Source of the DNA: Gordonia soli NBRC 108243 | GTDB taxonomy: Bacteria; Actinomycetota; Actinomycetes; Mycobacteriales; Mycobacteriaceae | Direction of reading: 5' to 3' | NCBI RefSeq assembly: GCF_000334455.1 | Contig: NZ_BANX01000005.1 | Span: 310,001 to 374,000, forward strand | DNA length: 64,000 bases | In this document: piece after piece, positions 1 through 9,933 of the stretch | Layout: each line of letters starts with the position of its first letter | Numbering within the stretch: position 1 is the stretch's first letter | Notes under the pieces: generated by a model | What the model was told of the DNA's origin: nothing | The model's database searches: none | What the model saw: the letters and a program-made list of their open reading frames with translations, nothing else | Made by a program: the position numbers and the translations under genes

Positions 1-775
<775 letters not shown>

Positions 776-924
776 GTTTCTCCACGTTATCGATGGGGTC
801 GGACAAGGGCGATCGAATATTCGGCGAACATCTCGGCGGTTCGCGGTACCTCCTCATGTGGTGCAGACCCGGGTGGGCTACGGAAGTCATCGGTGATCGG
901 CGGAATCGAACCGGGCCGGACCAT

Positions 925-946
925 GTACGACTCCGTACAGCGTACG
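925..946. promoter_or_regulatory. Putative TetR-type operator upstream of the ABC ATPase
   Basis: CGTACAGCGTACG at 934-946 is an inverted repeat (CGTAC-3-GTACG), and a further GTAC at 925 gives a second overlapping dyad, GTACGACTCCGTAC. Read towards the ABC gene the core is GTACGCTGTACG, identical to a half of the operator region between the MFS pump and its TetR regulator (49234-49245). Assignment as an operator is inference. Confidence 0.45.
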
Positions 947-1056
947 TATAAAATCGATGCAGTGCGTATGACCGACATGTCCGATTTCTTGCGATGACGA
1001 TAAGACCTCGAGCGCGGTTGAGGTCAAGGGTCGGCGGATGTGGGCTGCCTCGACCG

Positions 1057-1131
1057 GGCGCCAATCTGTACGAGAGCGGTCGGCCGTCGACATATCGCCG
1101 GCGGCAGGCCGCTGGTGTACAGATTTCGTGC
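1057..1131 (-). repeat. 75-bp imperfect palindromic element, copy A
   Basis: Single copy of the 75-bp family also present at 20670, 20947, 58496 and 58648. On the minus strand it begins GCACGAAATCTGTAC and its distal arm starts with GTACAGATT at exactly the same offset (base 61) as in the other copies. The interior carries the conserved GATATGTC and a CCAGCGGC/GCCGCCGG hairpin. It lies in the 446-bp gap between the ABC ATPase start and the 3' end of the cyclase gene. No ORF is convincing in this gap. Confidence 0.7.
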
Positions 1132-1221
1132 GGGATGTGGGATGCGGAGTGCGGATGCGAGGCCCAGGCAATAGGGGCCGGGAGGCGGTTCCAGGACGGG
1201 GTCGATGACCCGATCGCGGGT

Positions 1222-2157
1222 CTAGCGGGTCGAGTTCCCGGTCTCCGGATCGTAGTACTTGTTGTGCTCCAACGTCTTCGCGCGGAGGCGCTTGTAGCCA
1301 CGGACGTTGAGCGACGAGATGGACTTCAGGTAGAACCGCGGATCGTCCTCGAGTGCCGCGGCCGTGCTCTCGTCGACCAGGGTCGTCCTGGGTCGGGCGG
1401 ACCCACACAGGCGGGCGGCGATGTTGACCGGCTCGCCGAACACGTCGCCCAGGCGGGACAGGACGACGCCGGACGCGAGACCGACCCGCAGCGGCGGGAT
1501 GGTCTCGCCGCTGCTGAGTTCGTGCACCGCGAGGGAGATCGCGGCGGCCGCGCCCGGCGAGCTGTGGGTGAACATCACCGCGTCACCGAGCGTCTTGACC
1601 ACATGTCCGCCCTCGACGGTCACGATCTCGTAGGTCCGCTCCTCGAACTCCTCCAGGAGCTGCTCGAGGTCGGCGAGATCGATCCGGCGCGACAGCGAGG
1701 TGTATCCGACGATGTCGGCGAACCCGATCACCGACTCCAGCCGTTCGTCCGACTCGTGGACGACGTCCTTCTCGAGCGCCATCGCCAGGTGCCGGCGCCA
1801 GATCAGCTGCTGGATGCGGCCGAGGGCCGAGCTCATCTGCTCCAGCGACCAGGGGACGGCCGGGTCGCGATCGAGTTCGAGGAGTTGGTCGGCCTGCCAG
1901 TCGGCGAGCCGGGACATCGTCTGGCCGATCGCCCTGGCCGTGGCGACCTGAGCGTTTTGCGGCATCGTCGTCTCGGAGTCCGCGAAGAGCTGGAGGGCGA
2001 TCAGATCGGCCTCGTCGAAGATCTTGTCGTCGGTCGTCTTCCGCGCGAATCCGAAAGCGTTCCAGAGCTTGTCGGCATACTCGGTGGAGATGCCCAGTGC
2101 GGCGACGAGTTCGTCGCGGGTGTAGCGGCGCTCGTCCTCGGCGGACCCGGAAGACAT
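1222..2157 (-). CDS. Class III adenylate cyclase with N-terminal regulatory domain
   Basis: Soluble nucleotide cyclase making cAMP from ATP. The first 110 residues (YTRDELVAALGIS onwards) resemble the regulatory region of mycobacterial cyclases such as Rv1264. The catalytic domain follows at about 140-285. All catalytic positions are present: metal-binding Asp148 in FADIVGYT and Asp192 in KTLGD, adenine-selecting Lys188 and Asp238 (GDVFG), and transition-state Asn245 and Arg249 in VNIAARL. The start is set at the ATG at 2157 because GGGAG stands 8 bp ahead. An in-frame upstream ATG at 2214 would add 19 residues. No transmembrane segment is seen. Adenylate rather than guanylate specificity is inferred from the Lys/Asp pair. 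Confidence 0.88.
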   Translation of the reverse strand: MSSGSAEDERRYTRDELVAALGISTEYADKLWNAFGFARKTTDDKIFDEADLIALQLFADSETTMPQNAQVATARAIGQTMSRLADWQADQLLELDRDPAVPWSLEQMSSALGRIQQLIWRRHLAMALEKDVVHESDERLESVIGFADIVGYTSLSRRIDLADLEQLLEEFEERTYEIVTVEGGHVVKTLGDAVMFTHSSPGAAAAISLAVHELSSGETIPPLRVGLASGVVLSRLGDVFGEPVNIAARLCGSARPRTTLVDESTAAALEDDPRFYLKSISSLNVRGYKRLRAKTLEHNKYYDPETGNSTR

Positions 2158-2238
2158 CCGGCGGCTCCCGTCGTCGTGGGTGGGCGCCAGCTTAGCAAGT
2201 GGGCGGATCTGCACCGGGCAGTCGCCACCGGTGCGCGG

Positions 2239-3453
2239 TCAGAGGTCCAGAACGCCTTGCATCAGATACGCCATCTGATCGGGGAACCTCGCGCGTGTTC
2301 GCCCGCGGCGCATCCGCACCGCATCGTTGACGATGCTCAGCGCCGCGTGGACGGCGACCGCAGCCTGGGGTCGCCGCAGCTCGGGGTCGATCTCGCAGAG
2401 GAGGTCGATCCAGCGGCCGACGTAGCGGCGCTGGACGTCGAGCAACTCGGTGCCGGCCAACTCGCCGTGCAGGACGCCGGAGCTGTTGAACGAGACGGAG
2501 AGGTCCGCGGTGGAGGTGATCACCGAGACGTATGAGTCGACCAGCAGGGCAAGAAGTTTCGACTGATCCGCGGTCGACGCGTACGCGGCCATCACGCCGG
2601 CCTCCAGTCGGGTGCCGCTGCGTTGGCCGATGCTCACCAGGATCGCCATCTTGGACGGGAAGTGTTTGTAGACGCTGGGGCCGGTGATCCCGACCGCTGC
2701 GCCGATCTCGTCGACGCCGACGTCGGCGTACCCGCGCTCGGAGAAGAGGGCCGATGCGGCGTCCAGGATCTGGTCGCGACGATTGGTCGACACCGGTGAG
2801 AGCGAGGGGAAGTCGGGCAACGGTGGCGCCTCGTCCGGACGCAGCGTCATGAGTCGCCCCACGAGTCGTCGCAATTCCTCGTGTGCGCGCGCCGGTGCGA
2901 TGCGGGTCTTGTGGACCGACAAGCTGCCGATCACGCTCAGGATGGCCCAGGTGATCTGCACCGATTCGCGGTGCGACACATCCGGATCGTCGGCGAACAG
3001 TGCCGCGGCCCAGCGGTGCAGGACGGTTCGCGTCCGGAGGGCGACCTCCTTGTTCTGCTCCTCGGTGAGGTGGGTGCTCGACCATCGCCACAGTGAGGCC
3101 GTCACCGGCCGCGTGACGCCGATGTCGCAGATCGCGTCGACCAGATGCGCCGTCGACGGGCCGGTGTCCTCGGCGCCGGGCTCGGCTGCGCCGTCGGCGG
3201 TCGCGGGTCCGACGACCTCGTCGGTGAACGCCTCGAGGTCGTCCACCCCGGCCAGCACCGCGGCCGCGAGCAGCGACTGCTTGTCGGTGAAGTGCCGGTA
3301 CACCGACGGCGCCGTGACACCGGCCGCGCGGGCGATGTCGGCGACCGAGACATGCGAGTACCCACGCTCGAGGAAGAGCGTCGCGGCGAGGTCGGAGAGC
3401 TGGCGCTTCCGATCGGCGGGGCGGGCGCGCCCGGTGGCGTTGCGGCTGGGCAT
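2239..3453 (-). CDS. Tandem-domain TetR family transcriptional regulator
   Basis: DNA-binding repressor with two complete TetR N-terminal helix-turn-helix domains in one chain of about 404 residues. The first is at about 15-60 (VADIARAAGVTAPSVYRHF), the second at about 225-270 (VDEIGAAVGITGPSVYKHF), each followed by its own ligand-domain-like stretch. Normal TetR proteins are about 200 residues, so this is an internal duplication or fusion, and the two recognition helices are nearly identical. The start is placed at the ATG at 3453, which precedes MPSRN; an upstream in-frame start at 3516 exists. It is divergent from fadA with a 127-bp gap, so it probably regulates fadA-fadB and itself, perhaps in response to acyl-CoA (inference). 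Confidence 0.88.
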   Translation of the reverse strand: MPSRNATGRARPADRKRQLSDLAATLFLERGYSHVSVADIARAAGVTAPSVYRHFTDKQSLLAAAVLAGVDDLEAFTDEVVGPATADGAAEPGAEDTGPSTAHLVDAICDIGVTRPVTASLWRWSSTHLTEEQNKEVALRTRTVLHRWAAALFADDPDVSHRESVQITWAILSVIGSLSVHKTRIAPARAHEELRRLVGRLMTLRPDEAPPLPDFPSLSPVSTNRRDQILDAASALFSERGYADVGVDEIGAAVGITGPSVYKHFPSKMAILVSIGQRSGTRLEAGVMAAYASTADQSKLLALLVDSYVSVITSTADLSVSFNSSGVLHGELAGTELLDVQRRYVGRWIDLLCEIDPELRRPQAAVAVHAALSIVNDAVRMRRGRTRARFPDQMAYLMQGVLDL

Positions 3454-3580
3454 GGTAAACCGACCATAGCGCAGAGTTGGACAACAAAGAACTGTCTGAG
3501 CGGCGGGTATGGTCAAACAAGTTATTCCGCGTTAGCCTCATCAAGAGACCACTTCATGGTTCATGTGAAAGGAACACCTC

Positions 3581-4792
3581 GTGCCTGATCAAGCATTCAT
3601 CTACGAGGCGCTGCGTACGCCTCGCGGAAAGCAGCGCGGCGGCTCGCTGCACAGCATCAAGCCCGTCGACCTCATCTCCGGGCTGATCAAGGAACTGACG
3701 GCCCGTCACGGCCAGCTCGATCCGGCCACCATCGACGACATCGTGCTCGGTGTCGTGTCGCCGGTCGGCGAGCAGGGCGCAGTCATCGCGCGCACCGCCG
3801 CCCTGGTGAGCGGACTGCCGGAGAGCGTTCCCGGCACCCAGATCAACCGCTTCTGCGCCTCGGGCCTGGAGGCCAGCAACCTGGCCGCGGCCAAGGTCGC
3901 TTCCGGCTTCGACGATCTCGTCATCGCCGGCGGCGTCGAGTCCATGTCGCGCGTGCCGATGGGCAGCGACGGCGGCGCACTCTTCACCGACCCGACCACC
4001 GCGTACGACAACTACATCGTCCCGCAGGGCATCGGTGCCGACCTCATCGCGACCATCGAGGGCTTCACCCGCGAGGACGTCGACGCATTCGCCGCCGAGT
4101 CGCAGGCGCGTGCCGAGAAGGCATGGAACAGCGGCTACTTCACCAAGTCCGTGGTCCCGGTCAAGGACATCAACGGTGTGACCGTGCTCGACCACGACGA
4201 GCACCGCCGTCCCGGGTCGACCGTCGAGTCGCTCGGCAAGCTCAAGCCCGCCTTCCAGGCGCTCGCCGACATGGCCGGCTTCGACGATGTCGCGCTGCAG
4301 AAGTACCACAGCGTGGAGAAGATCAACCACGTCCACACCGGCGGCAACAGCTCCGGCATCGTCGACGGCGCCGGCCTGGTGCTGATCGGCAGCGAGGAGG
4401 CGGGCAAGCGCAACGGCCTGACCCCGCGCGCCCGCATCGTCAGCTACGCCGAGGTCGGCAGCGAGCCGACCATCATGCTCACCGGCCCCACCCCGGCCAC
4501 CGAGCTGGCGCTGAAGAAGGCCGGCCTGACCGTCGGCGACATCGACGTGTTCGAGCTCAACGAGGCCTTCGCCTCCGTCGTCCTGAAGTGGATGAAGGAC
4601 CTGAAGATCCCGCACGAGAAGGTCAACGCCAACGGTGGCGCCATCGCGATGGGCCACCCGCTCGGCGCGACCGGCGCGATGATCCTCGGCACCGCGGTCG
4701 ACGAGCTCGAGCGCACCGGCGGCCGCTACGGCCTGGTCACCCTCTGCATCGGCGGCGGCATGGGCGTCGCAACCGTCATCGAGCGCGTCTGA
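3581..4792 (+). CDS. fadA: Acetyl-CoA acyltransferase (thiolase), beta subunit of the trifunctional enzyme
   Basis: Catalyses the last step of fatty acid beta-oxidation, thiolytic cleavage of 3-ketoacyl-CoA to acetyl-CoA and a shortened acyl-CoA. The catalytic residues are visible: nucleophile Cys92 ([10 protein letters not shown]), His359 ([15 protein letters not shown]) and Cys389 (LCIGGGMG). The length, 403 residues, equals that of M. tuberculosis FadA (Rv0859), and the following gene matches FadB (Rv0860). Translation starts at a GTG with AAAGGA about 8 bp upstream. The 31-bp gap to fadB indicates an operon encoding the alpha2beta2 trifunctional complex. The divergent double TetR regulator is the likely controller. 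Confidence 0.95.
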   Translation: MPDQAFIYEALRTPRGKQRGGSLHSIKPVDLISGLIKELTARHGQLDPATIDDIVLGVVSPVGEQGAVIARTAALVSGLPESVPGTQINRFCASGLEASNLAAAKVASGFDDLVIAGGVESMSRVPMGSDGGALFTDPTTAYDNYIVPQGIGADLIATIEGFTREDVDAFAAESQARAEKAWNSGYFTKSVVPVKDINGVTVLDHDEHRRPGSTVESLGKLKPAFQALADMAGFDDVALQKYHSVEKINHVHTGGNSSGIVDGAGLVLIGSEEAGKRNGLTPRARIVSYAEVGSEPTIMLTGPTPATELALKKAGLTVGDIDVFELNEAFASVVLKWMKDLKIPHEKVNANGGAIAMGHPLGATGAMILGTAVDELERTGGRYGLVTLCIGGGMGVATVIERV

Positions 4793-4823
4793 TCGCCACC
4801 CGACGAAAGAGAACTGAACTGAT

Positions 4824-6998
4824 ATGAGCAAGAACATGTTTGGGTGGGAAAAGGACGCCGACAACGTCGTCATCCTGACCATGGACGATCCCGACCAGGG
4901 CGCCAACACCATGAACGAGACGTTCATGAACTCGGTCGCCGAGATCGTGGACCGTCTCGAGGCCGAGAAGGACGACTTCGCCGGCGTCGTGCTCACCTCC
5001 GCGAAGAAGACCTTCTTCGCCGGTGGCGATCTCAAGGACATGACCAGCGACCGCAGCTCGCAGTCCAAGGAGGAGATCGCCGCGGCGATCACCGAGCGGA
5101 CCAACGGCATGAAGAAGGTCCTCCGTCGTCTGGAGACCCTCGGCAAGCCGGTCGTCGCGGCCATCAACGGCGCGGCCCTCGGCGGCGGCCTCGAGCTGGC
5201 GCTGCACACCCACCACCGCATCGCGGCGGATGTGAAGGGCAACCAGCTGGGTCTGCCCGAGGTCACCCTCGGTCTGCTGCCCGGCGGCGGCGGCGTCACC
5301 CGTACCGTGCGTCTCCTCGGCATCCAGAACGCCCTGATGAGCGTCCTGCTGCAGGGACCGCGTCTGAAGCCTGCCAAGGCCAAGGAACTGGGCCTGATCG
5401 ACGAGGTCGTCGGTTCGGTCGAGGAGCTCCTGCCGGCCGCCAAGGCATGGATCAAGGAGAACCCCGAGGCTGCACAGCCGTGGGATGTCAAGGGCTTCAA
5501 GATCCCCGGTGGCGCACCGACCAGCCCGGCCCTGGCGCAGACGCTCCCGGCCATCTCGTCCATCCTGCGCAAGCAGATCAAGGGCGCGCCGATGCCGGCT
5601 CCGCGTGCGATCGTCGCCGCTGCGGTCGAGGGTGCCTACGTCGACGTCGACACCGCCGACATCGTCGAGACCCGCTACTTCGTGTCGCTGGTGACCGGCC
5701 AGGTCGCACAGAACATGATCAAGGCGTTCTTCTTCGACCTGCAGCACATCAACAACGGTGGCTCGCGGCCCGACGGCTACGACAAGTACACCGCCAAGAA
5801 GGTCGGCGTCATCGGCGCCGGCATGATGGGTGCGGCCATCGCGTACGTGTCGGCGAAGTCCGGCATCGACGTGGTGCTCAAGGACATCGACATCGATGCT
5901 GCCAAGCGTGGCAAGGGATATGCCGAGAAGCTGGAGGCCAAGGCCCTCGAGCGCGGCAAGACCACCAAGGAGAAGTCGGACGAGCTGCTCGCCCGCATCC
6001 ACCCGACCGTCGATCCCCAGGACTTCAAGGGTGTCGACCTCGTCATCGAGGCCGCGTTCGAGTCGGTCGAGGTGAAGCACAAGGTGTTCCAGGAGATCGA
6101 GGACATCGTCGAGCCCGACGCCATCCTCGGCTCGAACACCTCGACGCTGCCGATCACCAGTCTCGCCGAGGGGGTGAAGCGGGCCGAGGACTTCATCGGC
6201 ATCCACTTCTTCTCGCCGGTCGACAAGATGCCACTGGTGGAGATCATCCGTGGCGCCAAGACGTCGGATGCGGTGCTGGCCAAGGTCATCGACTACACCC
6301 TGCAGATCCGCAAGACCCCGATCGTCGTCAACGACAGCCGTGGCTTCTTCACCAGCCGCGTCATCGGCACCTTCATCAACGAGGCCATCGCGGCCGTCGG
6401 TGAGGGCATCGAGCCTGCGTTCATCGAGCACGCGGGTTCGCAGGCCGGTTACCCGGCTCCGCCGCTGCAGCTGTCGGACGAGCTGACGCTGACGCTGATG
6501 CAGAAGATCCGGAACGAGACCACGGCTGCGGCCGAGGCCGAGGGCAAGGAGATCCCGACCCACGGCTCGACCGCGGTGGTCGACTGGCTCGTCGAGGCAG
6601 GCCGCACGTCCAAGAAGGACGGCAAGGGCTTCTACGAGTACGACGAGAGCGGCAAGCGTCAGCTGCTGTGGTCGGGTCTGCGCGACCAGTTCAAGTCGGG
6701 CAGCACCGAGATCCCGTTCCAGGACATGATCGACCGGATGCTCTTCGCCGAGGCTCTCGAGACGGTGAAGTGCTTCGACGAAGGTGTGATCACCTCCGTG
6801 CCGGACGCCAACATCGGCTCGATCTTCGGCATCGGGTTCCCGGCCTGGACCGGTGGCGTGGTGCAGTACATCAACCAGTACGAGGGCGGCCTGCAGGGCT
6901 TCGTCGACCGCGCTCGCGACCTGGCATCGAAGTACGGCAAGCACTTCGAGCCGCCGCAGTCGCTGGTCGACAAGGCCGCCAAGGGCGAGAAGTTCTGA
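4824..6998 (+). CDS. fadB: Trifunctional enzyme alpha subunit: enoyl-CoA hydratase / 3-hydroxyacyl-CoA dehydrogenase
   Basis: Bifunctional beta-oxidation protein of 724 residues (M. tuberculosis FadB, Rv0860, is about 720). The N-terminal crotonase domain, about residues 1-200, has the oxyanion-hole segment INGAALGGGLELAL and the catalytic PEVTLGLLPGGGG. The NAD-binding domain begins near residue 317 with VGVIGAGMMGAAIAY, followed by the C-terminal hydroxyacyl-CoA dehydrogenase domains containing GIHFFSPVDKMPLVE. It hydrates trans-2-enoyl-CoA and oxidises the product to 3-ketoacyl-CoA, which FadA then cleaves. It follows fadA in the same operon and is closed by the strong hairpin at 7021. Long open frames on the opposite strand are GC-driven shadows. 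Confidence 0.95.
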   Translation: MSKNMFGWEKDADNVVILTMDDPDQGANTMNETFMNSVAEIVDRLEAEKDDFAGVVLTSAKKTFFAGGDLKDMTSDRSSQSKEEIAAAITERTNGMKKVLRRLETLGKPVVAAINGAALGGGLELALHTHHRIAADVKGNQLGLPEVTLGLLPGGGGVTRTVRLLGIQNALMSVLLQGPRLKPAKAKELGLIDEVVGSVEELLPAAKAWIKENPEAAQPWDVKGFKIPGGAPTSPALAQTLPAISSILRKQIKGAPMPAPRAIVAAAVEGAYVDVDTADIVETRYFVSLVTGQVAQNMIKAFFFDLQHINNGGSRPDGYDKYTAKKVGVIGAGMMGAAIAYVSAKSGIDVVLKDIDIDAAKRGKGYAEKLEAKALERGKTTKEKSDELLARIHPTVDPQDFKGVDLVIEAAFESVEVKHKVFQEIEDIVEPDAILGSNTSTLPITSLAEGVKRAEDFIGIHFFSPVDKMPLVEIIRGAKTSDAVLAKVIDYTLQIRKTPIVVNDSRGFFTSRVIGTFINEAIAAVGEGIEPAFIEHAGSQAGYPAPPLQLSDELTLTLMQKIRNETTAAAEAEGKEIPTHGSTAVVDWLVEAGRTSKKDGKGFYEYDESGKRQLLWSGLRDQFKSGSTEIPFQDMIDRMLFAEALETVKCFDEGVITSVPDANIGSIFGIGFPAWTGGVVQYINQYEGGLQGFVDRARDLASKYGKHFEPPQSLVDKAAKGEKF

Positions 6999-7020
6999 TC
7001 TCGACCCGCTGAGGCTGTTC

Positions 7021-7056
7021 GACGGCCCCGATCGGATTCGTCCGATCGGGGCCGTC
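7021..7056 (+). terminator. Strong hairpin terminator of the fadA-fadB operon
   Basis: GACGGCCCCGATCGGA, a TTCG tetraloop, then the exact reverse complement: a perfect 16-bp stem 22 bp after the fadB stop. There is no long T run, as is common for actinobacterial terminators. Confidence 0.85.
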
Positions 7057-7085
7057 GGCGTCTGCGGGGCATCGCGTCTGCTCCC

Positions 7086-7145
7086 ACGACCTCGTTTCGT
7101 TTCCGCGACATCGGCCGAAGTCGCGTCGTCGAGATGTGGTCGCGG
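7086..7145. repeat. Long palindromic repeat, degenerate copy
   Basis: Shares CGACCTCGTTTCGT, CCGCGAC, GGCCGAAGTCGCG and GTGGTCGCGG with the 62-bp palindrome at 12445, in the same order and spacing. The right arm is more degenerate here, so the hairpin is weaker. Like the other copy, it lies downstream of an operon (fadA-fadB). The two copies bracket the 7.1-12.5 kb accessory segment. Confidence 0.6.
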
Positions 7146-7293
7146 CATGGGATGCGACGAGGAGGCCGGAGCCGATTGTCGGCTGGTGCACGTCTTATGT
7201 TCATGACGGAACTCCCCAACCGATGGCCACGGGCTCATCCGCCGCGACAGTGCCCTCGGTCGACATTATTCGCCGGGATAGGATGATGTAATC

Positions 7294-7491
7294 GATTGTG
7301 GGACAATATATCTAGCAACACATAGACGACTCATCGCCGCGCTCGCCGTAAGGACCAAGCTCTGCATCGACCCCAACACCGGCGTCGTGCGAGAAGTTAC
7401 CGACTGGGCACGGCTCAGCGACGCGGATCTGCGGATGTGGCGAGAACGCCTAAGCGCCATCGGCGACCGCGGCGGCGAGATCATCAACTAG
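7294..7491 (+). pseudogene. Probable C-terminal gene remnant
   Basis: Open frame without a start codon, ending in a TAG at 7489. Its last part reads like real protein (TDWARLSDADLRMWRERL followed by SAIGDRGGEIIN) and uses typical GC-rich codons, while the upstream part soon meets a stop and AT-richer DNA. I do not recognise the family. It is most simply the tail of a gene whose 5' part has been lost. The rest of the 6999-7660 gap holds the fadB terminator, the repeat at 7086 and a TGATGT/ACATCA dyad near 7580; no other gene was seen. Confidence 0.3.
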
Positions 7492-7660
7492 CGGGGCGGA
7501 CAACACGTCATGTCATCCGTCGTCATTGCCAGAATCGACCACCGCGCCCACGCCTACCGCACCTAGCCAGGTACTCCGGGTGATGTGACATGACATCAGC
7601 GAAGAGGCCACTCAGGCGGCCTGCCGGGCGTCAGCGAGGGGGTTCGGTGGTGTCGAACAG

Positions 7661-8614
7661 TCACGAGCCGAAACATAGTGAGCTGGTGCATGACTGGGGG
7701 GTTCGGGTTCGATAGGTGATGGTGATCCGCGGCGCCGTGCCGCGTTCGGCGAGGTCAAGGACGCCGCTGGTTGGTACGAGGGAGGAGCCGCCGCCACCGG
7801 CGCACTGCACGCTTCCGCCTCCGCCTCCGTAGAGCCCGCCGCCACCACCTGCACCGCCGGCATAGGCTGTGGCGCCTGCGCCTCCGTGGCCTAACCGTCC
7901 GGGTGAGCCATCCCAGCCTGGTTCGGAGTGGTCCGGATCGTTCGCTCCGCCCGCGCCGCCAGTGGTGGGTGTTCCCGGTTGCCCTGCCGATGGGGTCAGG
8001 TCTGGTTCGTTGGCGGAGCCGGGGGCTCCGGCGTCGCCGCCATCGCCACAACGGGACGGCGTCGCGCCGCCCCCGCCCGCGGCGACGAATAGCCGACTGC
8101 TCAGGTCGCCGGCGGTGGTGCGGATGTCGGAGGCGCCGCCGCCACCGGCGCCGGCAGGGTTCGCGTCGAAGGTGTTCGATCGGCCGCCGTCACCGCCTCC
8201 GTTGCTCCCGCCTTGCCCAGGTATCTGGTTGTTCCAGCCGCTGGTGTCGTGTCCTGGGCTGCCGACGATCACATGCAGCGTCCTCGCCGACGACGGGAGG
8301 TTGAGGTTTGCGGTGACCTGGGCACCGCGCCCACCGAGGTGGGGGTGCCGGTCGTCGACAATGTTGCCGCCGGCGGCGCCGATAGCGGTGGCTTCTACGG
8401 TGCGAATCCCGGCGGGCAGAGCGAGGGTGTGGCTGCCCTCGGTGTAGACACATCGCACACCAGCGTCGCCGGCGAGTTGTTCACAGCCTGCGGGTAGGGC
8501 TGGGGCCGAGGACGCTGCCCCGGGTGCAACGGCCGCAGCGCCGATAGCGATCGCAAACACCGCAAGCGCTGCCGCCGGACGACGTGATGCATGCCCGATC
8601 CTGGTGGGCGACAT
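7661..8614 (-). CDS. Secreted glycine-rich protein, paralogue 1
   Basis: Exported protein of about 317 residues. A Sec signal peptide is visible (positively charged start, then LAVFAIAIGAAAVAPGAASSA), followed by the family opening ALPAGCEQ. A long glycine-rich body contains GAGGGGASDIRTTAGDL and LFVAAGGGGA, then GGAGGGGGLYGGGGG. The end is RITITYRTRTPQ and a terminal CFGS. This is the glycine-rich domain type known from bacterial surface proteins and from ALK/LTK receptors (Pfam PF12810-like), expected to form a polyglycine-helix bundle. It is not a PE_PGRS protein, since no PE domain is present. The start is chosen at the ATG at 8614 for the signal peptide; the SD is weak. Its upstream DNA lacks a clear copy of the shared promoter of paralogues 2 and 3. 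Function unknown. Confidence 0.75.
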   Translation of the reverse strand: MSPTRIGHASRRPAAALAVFAIAIGAAAVAPGAASSAPALPAGCEQLAGDAGVRCVYTEGSHTLALPAGIRTVEATAIGAAGGNIVDDRHPHLGGRGAQVTANLNLPSSARTLHVIVGSPGHDTSGWNNQIPGQGGSNGGGDGGRSNTFDANPAGAGGGGASDIRTTAGDLSSRLFVAAGGGGATPSRCGDGGDAGAPGSANEPDLTPSAGQPGTPTTGGAGGANDPDHSEPGWDGSPGRLGHGGAGATAYAGGAGGGGGLYGGGGGSVQCAGGGGSSLVPTSGVLDLAERGTAPRITITYRTRTPQSCTSSLCFGS

Positions 8615-8860
8615 GAGGTGTCCGATCTGTTGGTGCAGGATTCCTGATCCTGAATGGATGAAGGTCTGGGGGTGTGTCAGGGGTATGGGACGCTCCCGGG
8701 CGTCTGGGACGTGTGCCTCGTGAAGGCTTCGGAGTCCGACGCAGGGACTCGCCGACAACGGCCGACTCCCACGAACACGAGAACCGATCGCCCTGCTGTC
8801 ACCATGCGGCATGATCCAACGCGACTCGCCCATCCTCCTTCCCGTCCCGCCGGCCCCCAT

Positions 8861-9841
8861 TTAGCTACTGCCGAAACATACTTGCCAGGGGCACGGCGGA
8901 TTTGGTGGCGTGGGTGGTTGATAGGTGATGGTGATTGATGGGTTCTTGTCGCTGCGGGCGAGGGTTCCGCCGGCGGGGGTCAGAGACGAGCCGCCACCGC
9001 CACTGCCCACTATCGTGCCGCCGCCGCCACCGTAGAGGCCGCCGCCACCACCTCCCCCACCCGCGGTGGTTCGGACAGTCGGTTCTGGCTGGTGCGGCGC
9101 GCCGGATCCGCCCATGCCCAGGGTTCCTGGCGAACCGGTGACCGCAGGAACAGGCGGGTAGATTCCCCCGGCGCCGCCGGCAGTGCTCGCTCCAGCCTGG
9201 GCTGCAACCGCACCGCTGAATGGCACGACAGTGCCGGGCTCGCCCGCGCTGCCACCATCACTATTGCGGGATGCGCCACCACCGCCGGCCGCGATAAGTA
9301 CCCGGCTCTTCAGATCATCACCCGCGATGCGGATGTCTGACGCGCCGCCGCCTCCTGCCCCGGGGGCTACCGCCCCATCGGGGTTGACGGGAGTGCCACC
9401 TTTGCCACCCCCGCCTATCCCCCCTGCGCCGCCATCACGGATAGAACCCGGCTCAACATCGCCACCGTCACCAGCGACCACGGCGACCACGGCTCGCGAT
9501 TCAGCTGGTACCGCAACAGCGGCGGTCACTACGGCACCCTGACCACCGGAATAGCTTACGAGCCCACCGACGTGCCCACCGTGGCCGCCGATCGCGGTCA
9601 CCTGCACCGACCCCACCCCGCTGGGCAGCTCCAGTGTGTGTGGGCCCGCCGCGGTGTAGGTGCACGTCACCACACCAGCAGGATCAGCTTGCTCACACTC
9701 GGCCGGCAAAGCTGCCGACGCTGAACCGGGGGCCATCACCAACGCGCCAACCATCACCGCCGCACCCGCAGCACCACCCACAACGTTTCGTCCACCCCGG
9801 CGTAGTCCTTGAGAGCGTTGAGAATGGTTGGACAGCATCAT
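8861..9841 (-). CDS. Secreted glycine-rich protein, paralogue 2
   Basis: About 326 residues, very close to paralogue 3 at 34769. The signal peptide is AAVMVGALVMAPGSASA followed by ALPAECEQADPAGVVTCTY. The glycine-rich body has GAGGGGASDIRIAGDDL, VLIAAGGGGA and GGGGGGGLYGGGGGT, and the end is ITITYQPPTPPNPPCPW with a terminal CFGSS. The start is the ATG at 9841 with GGAG about 11 bp ahead; paralogue 3 has the same ATCATGATG start context. About 110 bp upstream are also conserved between the two genes, including the inverted motif at 9934 and a GTTGCGTAACGG box. Cys pairs in the N-terminal region probably form a disulfide outside the cell. Function unknown, likely surface or extracellular. Confidence 0.78.
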   Translation of the reverse strand: MMLSNHSQRSQGLRRGGRNVVGGAAGAAVMVGALVMAPGSASAALPAECEQADPAGVVTCTYTAAGPHTLELPSGVGSVQVTAIGGHGGHVGGLVSYSGGQGAVVTAAVAVPAESRAVVAVVAGDGGDVEPGSIRDGGAGGIGGGGKGGTPVNPDGAVAPGAGGGGASDIRIAGDDLKSRVLIAAGGGGASRNSDGGSAGEPGTVVPFSGAVAAQAGASTAGGAGGIYPPVPAVTGSPGTLGMGGSGAPHQPEPTVRTTAGGGGGGGGLYGGGGGTIVGSGGGGSSLTPAGGTLARSDKNPSITITYQPPTPPNPPCPWQVCFGSS

Positions 9842-9933
9842 GATTGACCACTCCGCCTCGTCATCGGGTACGGCGCTTCCGTTACGCAACCGCCCCCTTG
9901 CACGAGCGTAGAGCGCGCCGCGACACCGCCAGC

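Noticed and set aside
3513-3526. KstR-like box TCAAACAAGTTATT in the fadA/TetR gap
   Set aside because: Fits TnnAACnnGTTnnA except for the last base, and a dedicated TetR is adjacent; chance match cannot be excluded.
4776-7238. 820-codon open frame antisense to fadB, and similar long frames opposite leuA, lysC, asd and the peptidase gene
   Set aside because: GC-rich third positions remove stops on the complementary strand; the translated sequences are low-complexity and have no domain, whereas the sense frames are clear enzymes.
8641-8720. Copies of the 18-bp motif upstream of glycine-rich paralogue 1
   Set aside because: Two GTCCCA segments are present, but the GGAC half and the spacing do not fit well; too weak to call.
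7661-9841. PE_PGRS-type proteins
   Set aside because: Glycine-rich, but no PE or PPE domain; they have Sec signal peptides and a PF12810-like pattern.
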